DNA from: an uncultured Prevotellaceae bacterium
GTDB lineage: Bacteria > Bacteroidota > Bacteroidia > Bacteroidales > Bacteroidaceae
DNA: 5,246 bases
Assembly (NCBI GenBank): GCA_945827465.1
Contig: CALZOH010000204.1
Location: 1-5,246 of the forward strand
Direction: 5' to 3'
A model generated the notes under the pieces. That model was given only the letters and a program-made list of their open reading frames with translations. It did no database searches and was not told where the DNA came from. Shown piece by piece: positions 1 to 5,246 of this stretch (position 1 is the first letter of the stretch; each line of letters opens with the position of its first letter). The position numbers were made by a program, and so were the translations under genes.

Positions 1-2
1 AT

Positions 3-1397
3 GGTTTTAGGAGCAAAAAATTGAGGAAAATGCTTGAACAATATGTGGGGGAAGTGGATTATGTGGTTTGCGAGGGCACCAATGTGTCACGTCCTGACTC
101 AACATCATGCACCGAAGCGGAACTTCAAAAAGCATTTGAAGATGCGCTTACTCAGAAGATTGGTCATATTGTCTATCTCTCGTCAACAAATATCGACCGT
201 TTATTCTCATTCTATCACGCTGCTTTAAGGGCAGGTATGCCGTTCTTTGTAGATGCCTATCAGAAGCGGGTGATGGACATCGTGGCAAATAGCGATTCGC
301 TGTGGAGTAAGTCCAAACTGTATCGATATGGGGAATATGAGCCATTGACTCTCTTCAGAAAAGGCGATGACTTTACCTTCAACGACAAGTTCGTAGAAAC
401 AATAAGGAGCAAAGGATATGTGCTGATAGCACGTGCCAACCCCAAGTTTGACAAACTAATCAACGAACTCCCTGGCGAGAAGAAAAAATATCTCTCCATG
501 TGGCAAGGGTATCTTGACGAGAGAAAAGAGGCCTACAACGAAGCCTTGGCAAAAGCATTGGAAGGTGGTTATGAGTACCTACATACCAGCGGACACTGCG
601 ACATGGGCAGTATGAACAATCTCTTTCGGTTGCTTCAGCCTAAGGCCATCATCCCCATCCATACAGACAGCCCCGACAAGTTTGCAGAACTATTCGGTGA
701 GGAATGGCCTGTAATCAGACTCCATGACGGAGAGTCTATCATGCCCATATCTTCGTCGATAGCAGATTCATGCAGCTTAAGAATATTCTGTACCAAGGAA
801 CTCCAAGATGGGACTACCTGTAAAAGCAGAGAAGACGGAGAAGAAGCTTACGGGCTTGATTCAAAATACATAGGTGCTTTCAAGGACTTGGAAGCTGCCA
901 AGTTCGTCTTGGAACATACGCTTTACAGGCAGGCTAATCTTGTTGGCTACGAGATTGAAGACGAGGAAGACCTTTTTCCATCAAAGGTGCAGACCTTCGA
1001 TGCTAACAAGACTCTTTTAGCCACTTATACTCATGGTGGTCATCAGCCTGGCGGTGCCAAGTATCAGGAAGCAAGCCGTTTTGCTCCGAGTGAAAAGATT
1101 TTGGCGGTATTCCACGCTCCTTACGATGCTGTTGTACCTGTAAAGGTCATCGGCCCAATGCTCCCTGAGTCTGAACGTGAAAGTTGGGAATTGAATGATT
1201 CCAAAGAGTATTATGACACTTATGAAGACTACATGAAAGACTGGGATGACTGGCATTGGGACTCTGTGGCTGTACACCCACTGGCAAAGCTGAAGACAGA
1301 CCTGTACCAGATGGCAAATACAGAAGTTGTCCCAAGGATTCATCTATTTCCATACCAAAAGTACGAGATAAAAGATGAGGATCCTACATCTATCTGA
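3..1397 (+). CDS. Beta-CASP / metallo-beta-lactamase-fold hydrolase (RNase J / CPSF-like), 5'-partial
   Basis: The frame is open to the left edge, so the N-terminal MBL part carrying the HxHxDH zinc motif lies outside; the TTG at 21 is not a believable start. Counting from that TTG, I see a beta-CASP motif A acid in CEGT (E18), a beta-CASP core with SSTNIDR (54-60) and a following FFVD, motif B histidine in TSGH (H192), and motif C histidine in IPIHTD (H214). This order is typical of RNA-processing beta-CASP nucleases, so a cytoplasmic metal-dependent nuclease is likely; the substrate is unknown. Residues 245-458 form a long, acidic, Trp/Tyr-rich C-terminal extension that I do not recognise and that is not the usual RNase J tail. 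The 3' end overlaps the phosphoesterase gene by 23 bases, suggesting translational coupling. The fold call is firm; an RNase function is inferred. Confidence 0.8.
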   Translation, partial: GFRSKKLRKMLEQYVGEVDYVVCEGTNVSRPDSTSCTEAELQKAFEDALTQKIGHIVYLSSTNIDRLFSFYHAALRAGMPFFVDAYQKRVMDIVANSDSLWSKSKLYRYGEYEPLTLFRKGDDFTFNDKFVETIRSKGYVLIARANPKFDKLINELPGEKKKYLSMWQGYLDERKEAYNEALAKALEGGYEYLHTSGHCDMGSMNNLFRLLQPKAIIPIHTDSPDKFAELFGEEWPVIRLHDGESIMPISSSIADSCSLRIFCTKELQDGTTCKSREDGEEAYGLDSKYIGAFKDLEAAKFVLEHTLYRQANLVGYEIEDEEDLFPSKVQTFDANKTLLATYTHGGHQPGGAKYQEASRFAPSEKILAVFHAPYDAVVPVKVIGPMLPESERESWELNDSKEYYDTYEDYMKDWDDWHWDSVAVHPLAKLKTDLYQMANTEVVPRIHLFPYQKYEIKDEDPTSI

Positions 1398-1944
1398 CAC
1401 GCACGGACTGCATCATCAAATCCGTGACTTACCAGAGGCTGATGTCATCGTTCATAGCGGTGACATCAGCCATAATGGTACAGAGAGCGAGGTGCTTGAT
1501 TTCCTGAATTGGTTCATAGGACTACCGTATCCTCACAAAATCTTCGTCACAGGCAATCATGACCTGTGTCTGTGGGACGCAGAAGCCATTGAAGACTTGC
1601 CTGCCAATGTCTATTTCCTTCAGGATAGCGGATGTGAGATAAGCGGAGTGAAGTTCTTCGGACTGGCCTATAACCATCCGGAAGAACTGATTCCTGATGA
1701 TACAGATATCGTCGTCACCCACGAGCCACCGATTATGATTCTCGACAAATCGGCTGGAACCCACTGGGGGAATGCGCCTTTGAGGAATCGTGTGACAGAG
1801 ATAAAACCTCGATACCATCTCTTTGGCCATGCTCACGAGAGCTTCGGTACACTGAAAGAAGACTGCACAATTTTTTCTAATGCCTCGTTGCTAAACGAGA
1901 GAAACAAACTTGTCAGAAAACCTAAGTTATTTTTGTTGGGATAG
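1375..1944 (+). CDS. Calcineurin-like metallophosphoesterase (MPPED-like)
   Basis: A complete 189-residue protein with every signature of the binuclear metallophosphoesterase fold in order: DTH (D8, H10), GDISHNG (D30), GNHD (N61, H62), THEPP (H116) and GHAH (H152, H154), followed by the usual SNAS strand near 168. All metal ligands are present, so it should be an active phosphodiesterase or phosphatase in the cytoplasm; there is no signal peptide. Its compact size and spacing resemble the MPPED1/MPPED2-like branch rather than YfcE or SbcD, which is a judgement from memory. The ATG lies inside the upstream beta-CASP gene in the +1 frame, 23 bases before that gene ends, and has no Shine-Dalgarno sequence. 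Coupling to a putative nuclease suggests a nucleic acid or nucleotide substrate, but that is only inference from neighbourhood. No hairpin terminator is evident after the TAG. Confidence 0.9.
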   Translation: MRILHLSDTHGLHHQIRDLPEADVIVHSGDISHNGTESEVLDFLNWFIGLPYPHKIFVTGNHDLCLWDAEAIEDLPANVYFLQDSGCEISGVKFFGLAYNHPEELIPDDTDIVVTHEPPIMILDKSAGTHWGNAPLRNRVTEIKPRYHLFGHAHESFGTLKEDCTIFSNASLLNERNKLVRKPKLFLLG

Positions 1945-2182
1945 TAACAATAATATATAAGTTTAGGATAAAAAACAGTATTTCTTTGTAACATTTACCG
2001 CTCAAAGGGCTACCGCCGTAGGGTTGTTTTCTTCTTCTCGCTCCACGGAAAATCCGTAAGTACCCGAATAGCGGGCCATCCCAAATATTGGAGGGAGGCC
2101 GTCGTTCATGACTCAAGAAATCAAATTCATGGCGATGCAAGGGGGCTTCAAGCACCTTGGCCGAGAAAGCCATCAGCAGCTA
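1945..2182. other. Intergenic stretch with serial short stem-loops; no convincing gene
   Basis: An A+T-rich start (1945-1990) passes into a G+C-richer segment holding several perfect short inverted repeats in a row: CTAC/GTAG (2010-2021, loop 4), ACGGA/TCCGT (2045-2057, loop 3), CCCG/CGGG (2063-2075, loop 5), CCAA/TTGG (2081-2091, loop 3), and a nested pair GGCTT/AAGCC (2144-2171) enclosing CAAG/CTTG (2149-2159). Short overlapping ORFs exist on both strands, and none matches a family I know. The segment lies downstream of both the phosphoesterase (plus) and the EamA remnant (minus), so part of it may be 3' UTR or terminator sequence. A structured RNA or a dispersed repeat is possible. Confidence 0.35.
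2002..2109 (-). CDS. Possible 35-residue small ORF, function unknown
   Basis: An ATG at 2109 (minus strand) opens a 35-codon frame ending in TGA. It begins MNDGLPPIFGMARYSG and continues with TYGFSVERE. The composition is protein-like, but no domain, membrane helix or signal peptide is visible and no ribosome binding site precedes it. I have an unverified impression of similar short peptides being annotated repeatedly in Bacteroidales, which could equally mean that the underlying DNA is a dispersed non-coding element translated by gene finders. The same stretch is also open in another minus-strand frame and carries short hairpins, which weakens the coding case. Low confidence. Confidence 0.2.
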   Translation of the reverse strand: MNDGLPPIFGMARYSGTYGFSVEREEENNPTAVAL

Positions 2183-2392
2183 TCACTCCACCTTTTGATT
2201 TGAGTTTGTCCGATCGCCCGGCTTCTGTAAGTCGGACTCGGCAGCCGAATCTGCTCGTGAACGTGATTTCGTGACCAACCATACACCCAAGCAGACCAGA
2301 ACCACGGCCAGGCCTTGGCTGGGCATCAAGACACCGATACCCGTCATGACACTCACGAAGACCGATACCATCGGCTGTACATAATTATATAG
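2183..2392 (-). pseudogene. EamA/DMT-family transporter, C-terminal remnant
   Basis: On the minus strand the last ~68 codons read YNYVQPMVSVFVSV, then a hydrophobic run through GVWLVTKSRSR, then a short hydrophilic tail to the TGA. The YNYVQP entry into a helix, a glycine-rich turn, a final helix ending GV(Y/W)LVT, and a basic tail are hallmarks of the last two membrane helices of EamA-domain drug/metabolite transporters. The other roughly eight helices are missing. The frame runs on into the transposase end, giving a spurious ATG start at 2431 that should be ignored. The break falls at about 2389-2398, next to the transposase stop codon at 2400-2402, so the element end probably lies here and the gene was cut by insertion. 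The remnant alone cannot be a working transporter. Confidence 0.72.
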
Positions 2393-2399
2393 TCGATCC

Positions 2400-2861
2400 T
2401 TAAAAACTACGCGCATGTGTCTGCATCGCATGGACGGTAAAAGGTTTTCCCTCTATCATGAGCCTCATGACGATCCATCTGAGAAGACACAAAAGAAGCC
2501 TCATGGCTCTTTTGAGGTTATACGCTGCGGCAGCGAGCATGACGTTAATAGAGTCTCCGAAAAGGTCCTTGTAAAAATTCCGTCCCAAACGATGATCGCT
2601 TTTGCAATGCCCGATAACGGGCTCTATTCCTGCTCGCTTCCTAAACAGTTCTTGCTTCTTTGCTCTCGCATAATCTGAGTCTGTTGCTTTCGGAACGTCC
2701 GGTATCATTATTTTTGTATTTCCCGACATGTTCTGTCCCCTGTAGCCCCTATCACCTGTCATGAGGAGTATAAATCTCCCATATAAGCGTTGTGCCTGCT
2801 CTTTTGCCTTGTCAATCGTGTGACCATCACTTCTTGTCATCATCCTCTTTCTTCCTGTCAT
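2400..2861 (-). pseudogene. IS5-type DDE transposase, C-terminal half (5' truncated)
   Basis: The minus-strand frame of 153 codons carries the distal catalytic part of an IS5-type (DDE_Tnp_1-like) transposase: a DGHT strand (12-15), the second catalytic aspartate in DRGYRG (D37), and the long block RKRAGIEPVIGH containing the catalytic glutamate (E80), followed by KSDHRLGRNF and the INVMLAAAAYNLKR helix. The N-terminal half, including the DUF772-like region and the first catalytic Asp, is missing: similarity should continue upstream of DGHT but stops by about 2840-2861, where plus-strand Bro-N sequence begins. The ATG at 2861 is therefore an accidental start. The C-terminus looks complete and its stop abuts the EamA remnant. 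It is inactive by itself. I did not find a matched pair of terminal inverted repeats, as expected if one end is deleted. IS5 versus a neighbouring family is not fully settled. Confidence 0.82.
2400..2861 (-). mobile_element. Remnant of an IS5-type insertion sequence
   Basis: One element end, beyond the transposase stop, probably lies at about 2390-2400 against the EamA fragment. The other end, together with the 5' half of the transposase, has been lost by deletion or recombination at about 2840-2861. No target duplication can be defined because only one end survives. Confidence 0.6.
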
Positions 2862-2992
2862 GGTATTTCTCTATTGTAGATGTGGTGGCTGTGCTCACTG
2901 AGAGCAAAAGCCCTCAGGCGTATTGGCGAAAATTCAAACAACGACTTATTGAGGAGGGTAATCAAACCGTGACAAATTGTCTCGCTTTCAAA
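2861..2992 (+). pseudogene. Bro-N / DinD-like (phage antirepressor-type) gene, internal fragment
   Basis: Reading plus-strand from the TGG at 2861, the ~44 codons give WYFSIVDVVAVLTES, then PQAYWRKFKQRL, then EEGNQTVTNC. This is the classic core of the Bro-N domain found in phage antirepressors and DNA-damage-inducible protein D relatives: the WYF(S/C)xxDVxxxL motif, the YWxxLK motif and the TVTNCxxLK motif of Bacteroidetes copies. The usual N-terminal lead-in (about 20 residues) is absent, replaced by antisense transposase sequence. Past K (about 2990) similarity ends abruptly, and the frame closes at 3034 with unrelated residues (IWPRAHNLKTLRV). It is thus a gene piece lacking both ends, on the strand opposite to the transposase, and is presumably non-functional. 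An apparent ATG at 2792 lies in antisense transposase and is not a real start. Confidence 0.7.
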
Positions 2993-3075
2993 ATTTGGCC
3001 ACGTGCTCACAACTTGAAGACGCTTCGTGTGTGATTATTGATGGATTAATTTAGGGTGCTATTGGGATTATTGCG

Positions 3076-3083
3076 TACTTTTG
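3076..3083 (+). promoter_or_regulatory. Bacteroidetes -7 promoter box for the helicase operon
   Basis: TACTTTTG matches the Bacteroidetes sigma-ABfr -7 consensus TAnnTTTG at every fixed position. A weak -33 candidate, TTAG at 3051-3054, lies 21 bases upstream (consensus TTTG). Transcription would start near 3090, leaving a leader of roughly 25 bases before the ATG at 3116. This placement rules against the GTG at 3056 as start. Confidence 0.6.
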
Positions 3084-3115
3084 CGCCGACAATTTGGTTT
3101 CTTACGTTCCTGCTG

Positions 3116-4564
3116 ATGATTGAAGATACTTTTCTGCGTGTTCTGTCACGAGAGTTTCCGTTTAGTTTTAATGCCGAACAAGAGGCGGTGGCGCGTGAGT
3201 TGGGGCGTTTTATCATGACGCCGAACGACGATAGTGCCTTCATCTTGCGCGGGTATGCGGGAACGGGCAAGACGACGCTGATTGCCTCGCTGGTTAAGGT
3301 GATGAGGAAACTCAATCGGCAGGTGGTGCTGATGGCGCCTACGGGCAGGGCGGCCAAGGTGTTTTCCAATCATGCTTCGTTTCCGGCCTATACGATTCAC
3401 AAGGTGATTTATCGCCAGAAGAAGGCTAATGACCCCGGCGCCGGGTTTTCGTTGAACTATAATAAGTACAGTCATACGCTTTTCATTGTTGACGAGGCTT
3501 CCATGATTTCCAATCAGGGCAGTGAGCACCCTTTCTTCGGTAGCGGGCATTTGCTCGACGACCTTTTGAGTTTTGTCTACAGCAAGCCGGGTTGCCGTCT
3601 GCTTTTTGTGGGCGATACGGCTCAGCTGCCGCCGGTGGGCGAGGAGGACGGGCCGGCTTTGATGGCTTCTGAAATCAGTGCGCCCCATTTCAAGGTGACG
3701 TCTTTTGAGCTGACGGAGGTGATGCGACAGGCTCATGAGAGCGGCATTCTTCACAATGCTACCCGGCTGCGTCACTGCTTGGCCGACGGCTGCGGGCTTG
3801 ACGAGATTCCGACCATCCGGTTCAGTGGCTTTCAGGATTTGCGCTCCATTTCGGGCAGCGAACTGATTGAGGCGCTCGAAGAGAGTTACGACCATTGTGG
3901 TACGGAGCAGACGATTGTGATTACCCGTTCCAACAAGCGGGCGAATGCTTACAACCAGGGTGTGCGCAGCGCCATCTTCGGTCGCGACGGCGGTCTGACG
4001 CAGGGCGACATCATTATGGTGGTGAAGAATAATTATTATTGGGTGGAGATGGAGCAGGCCCGGGCCGGCAAGGACCATCAGTTGCCCATGGACTTTATTG
4101 CGAATGGCGACATTGCTGTTGTGAAGAGGATTCATCGCTTTCAGGACTTCTACAATCTTCACTTTGCCGACGTGACGCTTTCTTTTCCCGATTACGACGA
4201 CTTTGAAATCAGCTTGCGCGTCATCTTGGATGCCTTGCAGTCTGAGTCGGCGGCTCTCTCGCCCGAGCAGTCTAATCAGCTTTATGAAGGTGTGCTGTCT
4301 GATTATTCGGAATACCCTACCAAGGCCAAGCGGATGGAGCAGTTGAGAAAAGACCCCAATTACAACGCGCTTCAAATTAAGTATGCCTACGCCGTTACCT
4401 GCCACAAGGCCCAGGGCGGGCAATGGGAGCACGTTTTCATCGACCAGGGCTGGATGCCCGAGGGCAGTGTTGACCATCAATACTACCGCTGGCTTTATAC
4501 GGCTTTCACGCGTGCGCAGCAGCAGTTGAACCTGATTAATTGGCCTAAGGACAAACAAGCATAA
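3116..4564 (+). CDS. RecD-like superfamily 1 DNA helicase / AAA ATPase
   Basis: From the ATG at 3116 the protein has 482 residues. Motifs in order: Q-motif-like FNAEQ (18-22), Walker A GYAGTGKT (46-53), motif Ia APTGRAA (74-80), Walker B VDEAS (125-129), motif III GDTAQLPPVG (166-175), VMRQ (202-205), motif V TCHKAQGGQW (428-437) in a UvrD_C_2-type domain, and motif VI YTAFTRA (461-467). This is an intact SF1B-type 5'-3' helicase core close to RecD/RecD2, without the RecD2 N-terminal helix-hairpin-helix extension. It probably acts on DNA in repair or recombination. There are no RecB or RecC neighbours, so it likely works alone. The frame is open back to a GTG at 3056, but the promoter box at 3076 and the family-typical MIEDTF lead-in favour 3116; no Shine-Dalgarno is present. 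A small membrane-protein gene follows after 15 bases. Confidence 0.92.
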   Translation: MIEDTFLRVLSREFPFSFNAEQEAVARELGRFIMTPNDDSAFILRGYAGTGKTTLIASLVKVMRKLNRQVVLMAPTGRAAKVFSNHASFPAYTIHKVIYRQKKANDPGAGFSLNYNKYSHTLFIVDEASMISNQGSEHPFFGSGHLLDDLLSFVYSKPGCRLLFVGDTAQLPPVGEEDGPALMASEISAPHFKVTSFELTEVMRQAHESGILHNATRLRHCLADGCGLDEIPTIRFSGFQDLRSISGSELIEALEESYDHCGTEQTIVITRSNKRANAYNQGVRSAIFGRDGGLTQGDIIMVVKNNYYWVEMEQARAGKDHQLPMDFIANGDIAVVKRIHRFQDFYNLHFADVTLSFPDYDDFEISLRVILDALQSESAALSPEQSNQLYEGVLSDYSEYPTKAKRMEQLRKDPNYNALQIKYAYAVTCHKAQGGQWEHVFIDQGWMPEGSVDHQYYRWLYTAFTRAQQQLNLINWPKDKQA

Positions 4565-4579
4565 CTCATCTATTATATA

Positions 4580-4984
4580 ATGAACAAATATTTAGGACAA
4601 GGCGACATCGTTTTTTCGGCTACGTTGGCCTACTTTTTGACTTGGACCAACGCCCTCCATCTGAATACCTTCGGTGCTCGCGAGTTTTTCTTTATCTTGT
4701 GGGCTTTCTTGCTCAACTTCGTGACCGTGGTGGCCCTGCTTTGGGTAGCCACGCGCATTACCAAGAAGCCCATCTTCGGGCAACTTACCGTTCCCTACTA
4801 TCCGCTGAAACCCATGATTTTGGTGTCGCTGGCCATTTCGTTGGTCTTTGGCCTTCTGACCTACGTGACGGGTGAGAAGGAGATGACCCCTCAGCGCATC
4901 GCCACTTATGTGGTCGGCCTGATATTGGGGACGGGCGTCACCACCTGGGCTTTTTATCAACTGACCAAGAAGAAGAAATCCTGA
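4580..4984 (+). CDS. Four-helix integral membrane protein, function unknown
   Basis: A 134-residue protein with four hydrophobic segments at about 10-28, 35-58, 78-98 and 107-127. Basic clusters follow helix 2 (RITKK) and end the protein (TKKKKS), and the helix 3-4 loop is short and mixed-charge, so both termini should be cytoplasmic. No signal peptidase site, lipobox or catalytic motif is visible, and I do not recognise the family. It starts 15 bases after the helicase stop with no Shine-Dalgarno or separate promoter box, so it is probably co-transcribed with the helicase, although shared function does not follow from that. Base composition and codon style match the helicase rather than the scar region, arguing for a resident gene. 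Confidence 0.8.
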   Translation: MNKYLGQGDIVFSATLAYFLTWTNALHLNTFGAREFFFILWAFLLNFVTVVALLWVATRITKKPIFGQLTVPYYPLKPMILVSLAISLVFGLLTYVTGEKEMTPQRIATYVVGLILGTGVTTWAFYQLTKKKKS

Positions 4985-5000
4985 CGGGTTTTACCTATCA

Positions 5001-5047
5001 AGAGGGGCGGAGCGTCGGCTTTTTTGCCGTCGTGACTCCGCCCCTCT
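5001..5047. terminator. Strong stem-loop after the helicase operon (probable terminator)
   Basis: A perfect 12-bp inverted repeat, AGAGGGGCGGAG (5001-5012) and CTCCGCCCCTCT (5036-5047), begins 16 bases after the membrane-protein stop. Inside the 23-base loop a second stem CGGC/GCCG (5016-5029) encloses six T. No U-tract follows on either strand, so it is not a textbook intrinsic terminator; it may act as a 3'-end stabiliser or a bidirectional terminator. Confidence 0.45.
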
Positions 5048-5150
5048 GTTCGTGAGCGCAAATTCCGCCTTGTTTGCCCTCTCCGCCGGCGCTCGGAGCC
5101 TCCGCCACGAGGCGAACCTTTCCCCATTCGGTCGTCATCACTTCCCCAAA

Positions 5151-5246
5151 GTATAAAAGTTACCTCCCATTTTTGGAGATAGTTTTTATACTATATAAAA
5201 GTTACCTCCCGTTTTTGGAGATAGTTTTTATACTATATAAAAGTTA
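5151..5246. repeat. 42-bp tandem repeat made of palindromic units, continuing past the window
   Basis: Two complete 42-base periods and the start of a third (TATAAAAG at 5152, 5194 and 5236) differ only at 5169/5211 (A/G) within the unit, plus G versus A at the array's first base. Each unit is a near-perfect hairpin: 5151-5167 pairs with 5175-5191 (one A-C mismatch and two G-U pairs if RNA; loop of seven). The same arm 5175-5190 can also pair with the next unit (5194-5209) across a three-base loop, so hairpins can form in either register. No coding sequence is seen. Confidence 0.85.

Noticed and set aside
1017..1353. Two minus-strand frames of 108 and 68 codons within the beta-CASP gene
   Set aside because: They overlap each other and the well-supported plus-strand gene and show no recognisable motif.
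1922..2173. An 83-codon minus-strand frame beginning MAFSAKVLEAPL
   Set aside because: No recognisable domain; it runs across the hairpin-rich segment and into the end of the phosphoesterase gene. The ATG at 2109 in another frame competes for the same DNA. Not supported as a gene.
2792..2860. The plus-strand ATG start giving an 80-residue ORF that includes the Bro-N core
   Set aside because: The first 23 codons are antisense to the transposase remnant, so the start is accidental; only the part from 2861 is meaningful.
3146..4558. A 470-codon open frame antisense to the helicase
   Set aside because: It mirrors a gene with all helicase motifs intact. Its translation is rich in His, Arg, Leu and Val with no recognisable domain, a typical shadow in G+C-richer coding DNA.
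4998..5138. A 46-codon minus-strand frame beginning MTTEWGKVRLVAE
   Set aside because: Its last quarter is formed by the terminator-like stem-loop and its composition follows the local G+C bias; no start signals or homology.
5151..5246. CRISPR array
   Set aside because: The whole 42-base period is repeated with a single internal substitution and no variable spacers, and no cas genes are present.

Overview
The window looks like chromosomal DNA from a Bacteroidales bacterium (Prevotella/Bacteroides type). The clues are a perfect Bacteroidetes-type -7 box (TAnnTTTG) before the helicase, no Shine-Dalgarno sequences ahead of the starts, and protein families that match best, from memory, to that order. 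No database search was possible, so the taxonomy is an inference.

Left part (1-1944): the C-terminal portion of a beta-CASP/metallo-beta-lactamase nuclease-like protein, whose N-terminus lies outside the window. It overlaps by 23 bases a complete small calcineurin-like metallophosphoesterase. The two form a translationally coupled pair of metal-dependent hydrolases.

Middle part (1945-3055): about 1.1 kb with no intact gene. From left to right it holds a stretch with several short stem-loops and a possible 35-residue minus-strand ORF; the last ~68 codons of an EamA/DMT transporter (minus strand); the C-terminal catalytic half of an IS5-type DDE transposase (minus strand), abutting the EamA remnant; and a ~44-codon internal piece of a Bro-N/DinD-like gene (plus strand) that starts where the transposase breaks off. 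It reads as an insertion and deletion scar.

Right part (3056-5246): a two-gene unit driven by the TACTTTTG box. It encodes a RecD-like superfamily 1 helicase (482 residues from the ATG at 3116) and, 15 bases later, a four-helix membrane protein of unknown function. A strong 12-bp stem-loop follows. The window ends inside a 42-bp tandem repeat whose unit is itself a near-perfect palindrome.

No clearly new multi-gene system can be demonstrated. The points most worth checking are the palindromic tandem array at the right edge, the structured 2002-2171 stretch, the coupled nuclease/phosphoesterase pair, and the three-gene scar.
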